Assembly (NCBI RefSeq): GCF_900188445.1
Contig: NZ_FZOR01000021.1
Span: 1-64,000, forward strand
Length of the DNA stretch: 64,000 nt
Reading direction: 5' to 3'
DNA from: Actinomadura meyerae
GTDB taxonomy: Bacteria > Actinomycetota > Actinomycetes > Streptosporangiales > Streptosporangiaceae
Shown piece after piece: positions 16,717 to 23,601 of this stretch. Within the stretch, counting starts at the first letter, position 1; the number at the start of each line of letters is the position of its first letter. The position numbers and the translations under genes are program-made. The notes below the pieces were generated by a model. The model ran no database searches. It saw only the letters and a list, made by a program, of their open reading frames with translations, and was not told the DNA's origin.

Positions 16717-17712
16717 CTACCTTCCTGATCCTGGGGTGGCCGTGGATTGCCGTGGTGATGCGGATTGCCGGTGCTCGGTGGCCCGCTGGAGCGCCTCGGC
16801 CGTCGCCTGCCGGGCCTGGTCGTACTCGCGGAGGGTCTGCTCGACCAGCTCGGCGACGCTGAGGATCCCGGTGATTCCCGAGACGCTGTGGCCGGCGCTC
16901 CATACGTTGCGCTGGTTGAGGAGCCGTTGCTGCGCGAACCCGTCGGCGCCCTGCGGCGGGGCGTCCGCCGTTGCCTTCTTCAACCATCCGTCCAGGAAGT
17001 TGGCTGGTAGACCGCTCAGGGCGGTGGTGAGGGTGACGTCGTCCAGGGACGATTCGACCAGTGCCTGGCGGAAGGCGTCGTCGGCGAGGCTCTCGGTGGT
17101 CGCGATGAACTTGGTGCCCATATAGGCCAGATCGGCGCCCAGGGCCTGGGCGGCCCACAGGGCGACGCCGTCCGACACGCCTCCGGCGAGGACGATGGGC
17201 CCGTCGAACTGGCCGCGGACGGCCCGGACGAACGACAGCGGGTTGGCCCAGCCCGTCTGGCCGCCGGCGCCCGCTGTCAGCAGCACCAGGCCGTCCACGC
17301 CGGCGTCGATCGCGCGTTGGACGTGCCGCATGCTCGCGACGTCGGCGAAAACCAGGCAGCCTGCGTCCTGCAGCGGGGCCAGGACGGGAGCGGGCGACCC
17401 GACGCTGGTGATGACCAGGGGCACCTCATGGCGGATCAGGGAGGCGACGTCCCCCGCGAGCCGCTGGTTCGAGCGGTGCACGACCAGGTTCGCGGCGAAC
17501 GGCGCGGCCTCGTCCTCCAGGTCGGCCAGGCCGGCGGTGATCTGCTCCAGCCAGCCGTCGAGCTCGGACGGCGTCCGCGCGTTGTGGGTGGGGAACGAGC
17601 CCACCACCCCGTTGCGGCACGCCGCGGTCACCAGGTCGGGCCCCGACACGTCGGTCATCGGAGCGGCCACGAGTGGGAGCGCTAGGCGGTCGAGCCGGGA
17701 AGGCAGCGCCAT
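16717..17712 (-). CDS. nitronate monooxygenase/2-nitropropane dioxygenase-family FMN protein
   Basis: This TIM-barrel FMN enzyme (331 residues) has N-terminal PLVAAPMTDVSGPDLVTAAC, then APFAANLVVH, a glycine-rich phosphate-binding part (GQTGWANPLSFVRAV; PIVLAGGVSDGVALWAAQALGAD split around residues 175-197) and AYMGTKFIAT. ATG 17712 is used because GGAGG lies 4 bases upstream; GTG 17715 is a near alternative. Members oxidise nitronates, but many in acyl-CoA clusters act on other enolate-like substrates. It heads a minus-strand operon with the acyl-CoA ligase and tannase and is divergent from the thiolase. Confidence 0.82.
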   Translation of the reverse strand: MALPSRLDRLALPLVAAPMTDVSGPDLVTAACRNGVVGSFPTHNARTPSELDGWLEQITAGLADLEDEAAPFAANLVVHRSNQRLAGDVASLIRHEVPLVITSVGSPAPVLAPLQDAGCLVFADVASMRHVQRAIDAGVDGLVLLTAGAGGQTGWANPLSFVRAVRGQFDGPIVLAGGVSDGVALWAAQALGADLAYMGTKFIATTESLADDAFRQALVESSLDDVTLTTALSGLPANFLDGWLKKATADAPPQGADGFAQQRLLNQRNVWSAGHSVSGITGILSVAELVEQTLREYDQARQATAEALQRATEHRQSASPRQSTATPGSGR

Positions 17713-17852
17713 CACCCCTCCAGAGTGAAGATTCGATGGTGGATCCTGAGATCACAGCATGCGTCTGTAGTGGGCACTTGGTGGCGTAAGTAAATATGGA
17801 TTAACCTCCGTTGGCAAGAGCAAGCAGCACGACACCAGTGCGGAGGTTCTGC

Positions 17853-19040
17853 GTGGACCGTTTCGTTCAGATCGCCGGGGTCGGGATGACCCCGTTCTCC
17901 AAGCCCAGTGCGGGCACCCCCTACACGGTGCTCGCCGAGCAAGCCGCCCGCGTCGCGCTGGCGGACGCGGGCCTCGACTACCGCCAGGTGCAGCAGGCCT
18001 ACGCCGGTTACGTCTACGGCGACTCCACCTGCGGCCAGGCGGCCCTGTACAGCCTCGGGCAGACCGGCATCCCCATCGTCAACGTCAACAACAACTGCTC
18101 CACCGGCTCCTCTGCGCTGTGGCTGGCCCGCCAGGCCGTCCAGAGCGGCGAGGTGGACTGCGTGCTGGCCGTCGGCTTCGAGCAGATGCGCCCGGGCGCC
18201 CTCGCCAGCGTCTGGGACGACCGCCCCGACCCCCTCGAACGCTCCGAGACGGCGATGGCGCAGATCCAGGGAGCGGACGCGCACGCACCGGTCGCCGCGC
18301 AGTTGTTCGGCGGCGCCGGCCAGGCCTACGCCGACGCGCACGGCACCGCCCCCGAGACGTTCGCCAAGATCTCGGTCAAGGCGCGGCGCCACGCCGCCGC
18401 GAACCCCTACGCGGTGTTCCGGACGGCGCTGACCGAGGAGGAGGTGCTGGCCTCCCCGCGCATCTACGGTCCGCTGACCCGCCTGCAGTGCTGCCCGCCC
18501 ACCTGCGGCGCGGCGGCCGCGGTGGTCTGCAGCACCGACTTCGCGCGGCGGCACGGCCTGGATGCCTCCGTCGCCATCCGCGCCCAGGCGCTCACCACCG
18601 ACACCGCGTCCACCTTCGACGCTGGAGACATGATGAAGGTCGTCGGCTACGACATGAGCCGGGCCGCGGCCGAGCGCGTCTACGCCGACGCCGGCGTAGG
18701 GCCCGACGACATCGACGTGGTGGAGCTGCACGACTGCTTCACCACCAACGAGCTGATCAGCTACGAGGCGCTCGGGCTCACCCCCGAGGGGACTGCGGAG
18801 AAGTTCGTCCTGGACGGCGACAACACCTACGGCGGGAAGGTCGTCACCAACCCGTCCGGCGGGCTGCTGTCCAAGGGACACCCGCTCGGCGCCACGGGCC
18901 TCGCGCAGTGCGCCGAGCTGGTCTGGCAGCTGCGCTGCCAGGCCGACGCCCGGCAGGTCGAGGACGCCCGGCTGGCTCTCCAGCACAACATCGGGCTCGG
19001 CGGCGCCGCCGTGGTCACCCTCTACGAGAGGACCAGCTGA
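17853..19040 (+). CDS. thiolase of SCP-x/lipid-transfer type
   Basis: It catalyses thiolytic cleavage (or a retro-aldol-related step) of a 3-ketoacyl-CoA in side-chain degradation. GTG 17853 has GGAGG 6 bases upstream and gives 395 residues. The nucleophile Cys82 is in NNNCSTGSSALW; VELHDCFTTNE carries His293, typical for the SCP-x subfamily; GGLLSKGHPLGATG carries His343; the end NIGLGGAAVVTLYER is usual. A DUF35/OB-fold partner is often adjacent to such thiolases but none is seen here. The next gene starts 1 bp after its stop, so it leads the plus-strand beta-oxidation operon. The Cys-rich stretch LQCCPPTCGAAAA is also a family feature. Confidence 0.88.
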   Translation: MDRFVQIAGVGMTPFSKPSAGTPYTVLAEQAARVALADAGLDYRQVQQAYAGYVYGDSTCGQAALYSLGQTGIPIVNVNNNCSTGSSALWLARQAVQSGEVDCVLAVGFEQMRPGALASVWDDRPDPLERSETAMAQIQGADAHAPVAAQLFGGAGQAYADAHGTAPETFAKISVKARRHAAANPYAVFRTALTEEEVLASPRIYGPLTRLQCCPPTCGAAAAVVCSTDFARRHGLDASVAIRAQALTTDTASTFDAGDMMKVVGYDMSRAAAERVYADAGVGPDDIDVVELHDCFTTNELISYEALGLTPEGTAEKFVLDGDNTYGGKVVTNPSGGLLSKGHPLGATGLAQCAELVWQLRCQADARQVEDARLALQHNIGLGGAAVVTLYERTS

Positions 19041-19041
19041 G

Positions 19042-19494
19042 ATGGCCGGATCACCAGCGATCGGCTTGTCCACGCCGCCGTCGACCGTCGATGTAGAGCG
19101 CGGGCGGCTGCGGTTGTTCGCCAAGGCCATCGGGGAAACCGACCCCGTCTACACCGACCTCGACGCCGCCCGCGGTGCCGGCCACCGCGACCTGCCCGTT
19201 CCCCCGACCTTCCTGTTCTGCCTGGAAATGGACCGGCCGGACCCCTTCGCCTTCCTGACCGAGGCCGGAATCAACCTCGACCGGGTCCTGCACGGCGAGC
19301 AGAGCTTCACCTACCACGCGCTCTGCCACGCCGGCGACAGCCTGACCTTCGAATCCCGCATCACCGACGACTACGAGCGCAAGGGCGGCGCGCTGCGGTT
19401 CCTCGTCCGCCAGACCCATGTCACCAGAGCCGGCCGGCCGATCGCCGACCTGAGCAACGTCATCGTTGTTCAGCAGGAGAAGGCGGAAGCATGA
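19042..19494 (+). CDS. FAS1-like/MaoC-N hot-dog dehydratase subunit
   Basis: This 150-residue hot-dog protein of the N-terminal MaoC-like (FAS1-like dehydratase, HadA/HadC-like) type begins MAGSPAIGLSTPPSTVDVERGRLRLFAKAIGETD across its first 40 residues. PVPPTFLFCLEMDRP and GEQSFTYHALCHAGDSLTF are family blocks. It lacks the catalytic Asp/His hydratase motif, so it should act as the structural or substrate-binding half of a heterodimer with the next gene. The 4-bp overlap with that gene supports a 1:1 complex hydrating an enoyl-CoA. Confidence 0.82.
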   Translation: MAGSPAIGLSTPPSTVDVERGRLRLFAKAIGETDPVYTDLDAARGAGHRDLPVPPTFLFCLEMDRPDPFAFLTEAGINLDRVLHGEQSFTYHALCHAGDSLTFESRITDDYERKGGALRFLVRQTHVTRAGRPIADLSNVIVVQQEKAEA

Positions 19495-19904
19495 CCCTCC
19501 TCACCGACCTGCACGAGGGCGACGAACTGCCGCCCCTGCGGCTACCGAAGATCAGCCGAACGACGCTGGCCCTGTACGCGGGCGCATCAGGCGACCACAA
19601 CCCCATCCACATCGACATCGACGCCGCCCGCAACGCCGGGCTCGACGACGTCTTCGCGCAGGGCATGCTCTCCATGGCCTACCTCGGCCGGCTCCTGACC
19701 GGCTGGGTCACTCAGGACCGCATCCGCTCCTACAGCGTCCGCTTCACCTCCATCACCCCGCTGCACGCCGAGCCGATCTGCACAGGCCAGGTCACCGCGA
19801 TCGAGGACGGCGACGGAGAACGGCGCGCCCGCCTCGACCTCCAAGTGGCACTGAACGACGGCACCATCACGCTGCGCGGCCAAGCCCTCATCGCACTGGC
19901 ATGA
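19491..19904 (+). CDS. MaoC-type (R)-specific enoyl-CoA hydratase subunit
   Basis: This 137-residue hot-dog hydratase carries the catalytic hydratase-2 motif YAGASGDHNPIHID, with the Asp/His pair. FAQGMLSMAYLGRLL and YSVRFTSITPLHAE are further family blocks. It overlaps the upstream FAS1-like subunit by 4 bp and the possible upstream SDR start (19901) by 4 bp. Together they form the hydration step between the CoA ligase and the SDR/thiolase. Comparable split hydratases work on steroid or branched side chains in actinobacteria, but the substrate here is not determinable. Confidence 0.87.
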   Translation: MTLLTDLHEGDELPPLRLPKISRTTLALYAGASGDHNPIHIDIDAARNAGLDDVFAQGMLSMAYLGRLLTGWVTQDRIRSYSVRFTSITPLHAEPICTGQVTAIEDGDGERRARLDLQVALNDGTITLRGQALIALA

Positions 19905-19924
19905 CAGCACCGGAAAGGACTCCC

Positions 19925-20749
19925 GTGGGAACACTCGACGGCAAGATCGCCCTGGTCTCCGGCTCCGGCCGCGGCATCGGCCGCGCCATCGCCCTCAAAC
20001 TCGCAAGCCACGGCGCCCGCGTCGTCATCAACGACCTCGACCCCGAACCGGCCGAGGAGACCCTGACGGCGATTAAAGCCGCCGGCGGCGAGGCCGTCGC
20101 CTGCGTCGGCAGCGTCACCGACGAAGACTTCGCCGACCGGTTCGTCGCGACAGCCGTCGACAACTACGGCGGTGTCGACATCGTGATCAACAACGCCGGC
20201 TACACCTGGGACAGCGTCATCCAGAAGATGACCGACGAACAGTGGGACGCGATCCTGGACGTCCACCTCAAGGCACCGTTCCGCATCCTGCGCGCCGCCC
20301 AGCCGGTCATCAGCGCCCGCGCCAAGGCCGAACAAGCCGACGGCCTGCGCGTCCACCGCAAGATCGTCAACATCTCCTCGATCGCCGGGCTCGGCGGCAA
20401 CGCCGGGCAGGCCAACTACGGCGCCGCCAAGGCCGGCATCGTCGGCCTCACCAAGACCCTCGCCAAGGAATGGGGCCGCTACGCGGTCAACGTCAACGCC
20501 GTCGCCTACGGCCTCATCCGCACCCGCCTCACCGAAGCCGCCGCCGACAGCGACTCCACTATCGACGTGCAAGGACGCCAGATCAAGGTCGGCGTCAACC
20601 CCGGCCTGCTCACCGCCATGGAGCAGATGATTCCGCTCGGCCGGGCCGGCACCCCCGAGGAAGCCGCCGGAGCGGTCTACCTGCTGTGCCTGCCAGAGTC
20701 GGACTACATCAGCGGCCAGGTCGTCGTCTGCGGCGGCGGCTACTCCTGA
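19925..20749 (+). CDS. SDR-family 3-hydroxyacyl-CoA dehydrogenase-like protein
   Basis: This classical short-chain dehydrogenase has cofactor motif VSGSGRGIGRAIALKL, NNAG, active Ser in ISSIAGLGG, and the YGAAK catalytic Tyr/Lys. GTG 19925 (274 residues) is preferred because GAAAGGA lies 5 bases upstream and the reading begins near the cofactor strand. ATG 19901, overlapping the hydratase stop as ATGA, would add 8 residues. A longer loop before YGAAK (RAKAEQADGLRVHRK) is typical of the FabG4/large-substrate type. Context assigns it to oxidation of the 3-hydroxyacyl-CoA made by the two hydratase subunits. Confidence 0.87.
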   Translation: MGTLDGKIALVSGSGRGIGRAIALKLASHGARVVINDLDPEPAEETLTAIKAAGGEAVACVGSVTDEDFADRFVATAVDNYGGVDIVINNAGYTWDSVIQKMTDEQWDAILDVHLKAPFRILRAAQPVISARAKAEQADGLRVHRKIVNISSIAGLGGNAGQANYGAAKAGIVGLTKTLAKEWGRYAVNVNAVAYGLIRTRLTEAAADSDSTIDVQGRQIKVGVNPGLLTAMEQMIPLGRAGTPEEAAGAVYLLCLPESDYISGQVVVCGGGYS

Positions 20750-20772
20750 ACGGACCTAACATTCCCCACGTG

Positions 20773-21999
20773 ATGCCGACCGAGGACAAGACCGCGATGA
20801 CCCGGACGAGCACGCATCCGGCACGCGGCAGGCGCCCACGCGACCGCAAGGCGCAGATCGTGACCGCCGCCGCCGACCTGTTCCACCAGCACGGCTACCA
20901 CACCGTCACGATGGACCAGATCGCCGGCGCGGTCGGCATCACGGCCGGGGCCCTCTACCGCCACTTCCGCAACAAGCAGGAACTGCTCGCCCGCACCGTC
21001 GACGACGGCCTTTCGGCGTTCGAGACCGCCGTCCGCGACACCGCACCAGGAGACATCGACACCCTCCTGGACGTCATGGCCTCCCTCACGCTGGACCGCC
21101 GCGACCTCGGAGTCCTCTGGCAACGCGAATCCCGGAACCTTCCCGACGCCGACCGCGACCGGCTACGCCACCGCTTCCGCGGCGTCGCCGAGAACACCGC
21201 CCCGGTCATCCAAGCAGCCAGACCCGGCCTCACCACAGCCGACGCCGACCTGCTGACCTGGGCACTGTTCGCCGTCTTCGCCAGCCCCTCCCACCACAGC
21301 GCCCATCTTCCCCGCGCACGCTTCCACGCCCTCCTGCAGCAACTCGGAGGTGCCGTGATCCGCACCGCGCTCCCCGACTCCCCGGAGAAGCCCGACCGCC
21401 CCAACGCCGCGACCAACACCGGGCTCTCCCGCGCGTCCCGCAGAGAATCCGTCCTCGACGCCGCCGCCCGCCTATTCGGCGAACACGGCTACCAGGCCGT
21501 CAGCATGGAGGACATCGGCGCCGCCGCCGGCATCAGCGGCGCCGGCATCTACAACCACGTGACCGCCAAGTCCGAACTCCTCGTCGCGGCCCTCACCCGC
21601 GCCGCCGACGCCCTGCACATGGACGCCGGCCGCATCTTCGCCACCGCGTCCACCCCCGGCCAGGCACTCACCCGACTTCTCCGGTCCTACATCGACCTGA
21701 CCCTGACCTCCAGCCACCTCACCGGCGCACTGATCACCGAGGTCGTCCACCTACCCCACGACCAACGACGCACAATCCGCCGCCTGCAACACGACTACGT
21801 CGGCGAATGGGTCCAACTGCTCACCACCGAGACACCCGACCTCATCGAACCCGAAGCCCGCGTGATCACCCAGGCCGTCCTCGCCATCGTCAACGACCTG
21901 GCCCGCATCCAACACCTGCGCCGACGCCCCCATCTCGACGACGATCTCGCCGCCCTGGGACGCGCTCTCCTTACCCCGTCGCTACCGGGTATCGCCTGA
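20773..21999 (+). CDS. regulator with two TetR repressor units in one chain
   Basis: This 408-residue protein carries two complete TetR N-terminal DNA-binding domains. The first is at about residues 20-65 (IVTAAADLFHQHGYHTVTMDQIA ... ALYRHFRNKQELL), the second at about residues 220-265 (VLDAAARLFGEHGYQAVSMEDIG ... GIYNHVTAKSELL). Each is followed by an alpha-helical ligand/dimer domain. Normal TetR proteins are about 200 residues, so this is a fusion of two repressor units. ATG 20773 was chosen; ATG 20797 is possible. It is the last gene of the catabolic operon and probably controls it and the divergent ligase operon, with acyl-CoA intermediates as likely ligands (inference). Confidence 0.88.
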   Translation: MPTEDKTAMTRTSTHPARGRRPRDRKAQIVTAAADLFHQHGYHTVTMDQIAGAVGITAGALYRHFRNKQELLARTVDDGLSAFETAVRDTAPGDIDTLLDVMASLTLDRRDLGVLWQRESRNLPDADRDRLRHRFRGVAENTAPVIQAARPGLTTADADLLTWALFAVFASPSHHSAHLPRARFHALLQQLGGAVIRTALPDSPEKPDRPNAATNTGLSRASRRESVLDAAARLFGEHGYQAVSMEDIGAAAGISGAGIYNHVTAKSELLVAALTRAADALHMDAGRIFATASTPGQALTRLLRSYIDLTLTSSHLTGALITEVVHLPHDQRRTIRRLQHDYVGEWVQLLTTETPDLIEPEARVITQAVLAIVNDLARIQHLRRRPHLDDDLAALGRALLTPSLPGIA

Positions 22000-22034
22000 C
22001 GAAGCCACAAACGCTCCTGCTTGCCACACAAGGC

Positions 22035-22056
22035 TAATATTTGCATACTTGTGCAA
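22035..22056 (+). promoter_or_regulatory. promoter -10 and ArsR operator
   Basis: TAATAT (22035-22040) is a good -10. TTGCA (22041-22045) and TGCAA (22052-22056) form a perfect inverted repeat with a 6-base spacer over the expected transcription start. The GTG start codons at 22051 and 22057 lie within or just after it, implying a leaderless message under direct repression. Confidence 0.65.
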
Positions 22057-22431
22057 GTGAACAAACCTGAGTCAACGGGCGATCTTGGTGCGGTGCTGGG
22101 CCACCAGCTCTTCCGCGCTCTGGGCGACCCCACGCGTGTCCGCCTGGTGGATCTGCTCGCCGAGCGTTGCCGCGCCTGCTCAGTCTCGGAACTCGCCGAA
22201 TGCCTCGACGTCGACCTGTCCGTCGTCTCCCGACACCTCGCCCTTCTACGGGCTGCAGGCGTCCTACGGGCGACCAAGACCGGGCGGAGCGTCCTCTACG
22301 AGATCCAATTCGACCCACTCGCCGAGACACTGCGCGGCATCGCCGACGCGCTCGAACGCGCCCGCGACGACTTCACCACAAGCGCCTCCTGCGCCCCGTC
22401 GGCCAACGACCAGAAGGAAGGAATCTCGTGA
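22051..22431 (+). CDS. ArsR-family regulator (fourth copy)
   Basis: This 126-residue winged-helix protein starts at GTG 22051 or GTG 22057; the choice is uncertain because the mRNA looks leaderless. HTH SVVSRHLALLRAAGVL and wing GRSVLYEI are clear. The metal-type Cys pair differs from the other three copies: ERCRACSVSEL at the end of the third helix, plus a C-terminal Cys (SASCAPS). This suggests a different ligand geometry. Its stop overlaps the following DUF2703 gene by 4 bp (GTGA), so the two are coupled. Confidence 0.85.
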   Translation: MQVNKPESTGDLGAVLGHQLFRALGDPTRVRLVDLLAERCRACSVSELAECLDVDLSVVSRHLALLRAAGVLRATKTGRSVLYEIQFDPLAETLRGIADALERARDDFTTSASCAPSANDQKEGIS

Positions 22432-22961
22432 CCGCCACCGCGCACGCCGCCACGGCATCCGACGCCGCCGGCTCCGCCCCCAGAACACCCCTGGTCATCG
22501 ACTATTGGACTGTGGCAATGGGAGAAGAGGCCTCATGCGGCTCCTGCGATGAGACGCTCACCGTGCTCGACCGGGCCATCGACACCGTCCGCCCATTCGC
22601 CGACCAGCTCGGCATCGCCCTGAAGATCACGCCGCGAACCATCTCTACCTGGGACCAGGCACTGGAACACCAGATCACCGCCTCGCCGACCATCCGGGCC
22701 GAGGGAAGCGAACTGTGCCCCTCCCACCCGGACGGCACCGAAACCCGCCTGTGGATTTGGCGCGGCGAAACCACCAACTCGCTCCAGCCTCAGGCCGCCC
22801 TCGACTTCGTCCTCCAAGCCCTGACCGCCTGCAGTCGGCAACTCAGTGACTACCTGGCCCACGGCGGACCTTCCCCGTACCTCCGCCAATTCCTCTCCGT
22901 CTCGAGCGCAACCGCTCCTGCAGCAACCGAGGCCTGCGGACTTAGCGCCGCATGCCCATAA
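22428..22961 (+). CDS. DUF2703-like protein, probable thioredoxin-fold
   Basis: This 177-residue protein begins at GTG 22428 with AAGGAAGG about 7 bases upstream. The block LVIDYWTVAMGEEASCGSCDETLTV, split around residues 22-46, holds a CGSC motif that resembles a redox or metal-binding CxxC. DRAIDTVRPFADQLGIALKIT and ITASPTIRAEGSELCP follow as in DUF2703 proteins, which are thought to be thioredoxin-like. The C-terminal part has additional cysteines (TACSRQ, EACGLSAACP), again a Cys-rich tail. Coupling to arsR implies metal(loid)-responsive expression, perhaps mercury or arsenic related. The function is not established. Confidence 0.65.
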   Translation: MTATAHAATASDAAGSAPRTPLVIDYWTVAMGEEASCGSCDETLTVLDRAIDTVRPFADQLGIALKITPRTISTWDQALEHQITASPTIRAEGSELCPSHPDGTETRLWIWRGETTNSLQPQAALDFVLQALTACSRQLSDYLAHGGPSPYLRQFLSVSSATAPAATEACGLSAACP

Positions 22962-23601
22962 GCGAGACGCGCCGACGTCCCACAGGCCCGAGTCCTCACT
23001 CGGCGTTGTCTGCCGCGCGGGCTCGGTGCGGCCGTCTGGCCGCTCCTCAACGATGGCTGCCGCCCCAGCCATGACGTCCTGGCCTCGGATCCTGGCTGCC
23101 GAGCCATTTGGTACGGGCGCACAATGGCTGCCGGATGCCGTTGTGAGGCCAATCCGGCCGGGCGCATCCGAACTGGATGAGGCTGCAGCATGGGGTCGAC
23201 CTAAGGAACGTTTGGTGGTTGCCGGTCGTGCCGCCAACCTGACTCACTCCCTGCTCCGCAGGCTCTCAGTAGGACCCCTTTGATCATCTTCGCCATGATG
23301 GATTCCCGAATATGATTCGAGAATGGCGTTCGGTTGACGTCGGGTTTGTGAGCTATCCATAGCGGGATTGTGGCGAATTTCCGGGTCCAGCTATGTGAAT
23401 CGAAAGTGCCGCCGCGGAGTAGTACGCTAGTTCGAACGCGAAAACCCCGGCGCACGCGGGTTCCGCGAGCACCGGGGTTCCGTCTTGATTCGCACCTAGA
23501 CCATATCCCGAGGTCAGCAGGTGAGCCACACCCGGCTACCGAACTGTTACACCTATGTGTCCTCACCCTCGTGCGCCGGACCACCCTTCATGGAGGTTCG
23601 G
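22962..23601. other. 640-bp intergenic region upstream of the OLD nuclease
   Basis: No frame here has coding character; those that are open are antisense or Ser/Arg-rich shadows. It contains the two-tier hairpin annotated at 23443-23479. Local AT content is higher around 23290-23400, which may hold the promoter of the nuclease gene or the edge of an acquired segment. Confidence 0.4.
23443..23479. other. two-tier hairpin, possible structured leader or terminator
   Basis: AACCCCGG (23443-23450) pairs with CCGGGGTT (23472-23479). Inside it CGCGG (23455-23459) pairs with CCGCG (23463-23467) around a 3-base loop, leaving a symmetric 4x4 internal loop. No T-run follows. It is a candidate small RNA or leader element ahead of the nuclease gene. 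Confidence 0.45.

Noticed and set aside
15281..17125. 614-codon open frame on the plus strand
   Set aside because: Antisense to the acyl-CoA ligase and nitronate monooxygenase, both with clear motifs; composition is typical of shadow frames.
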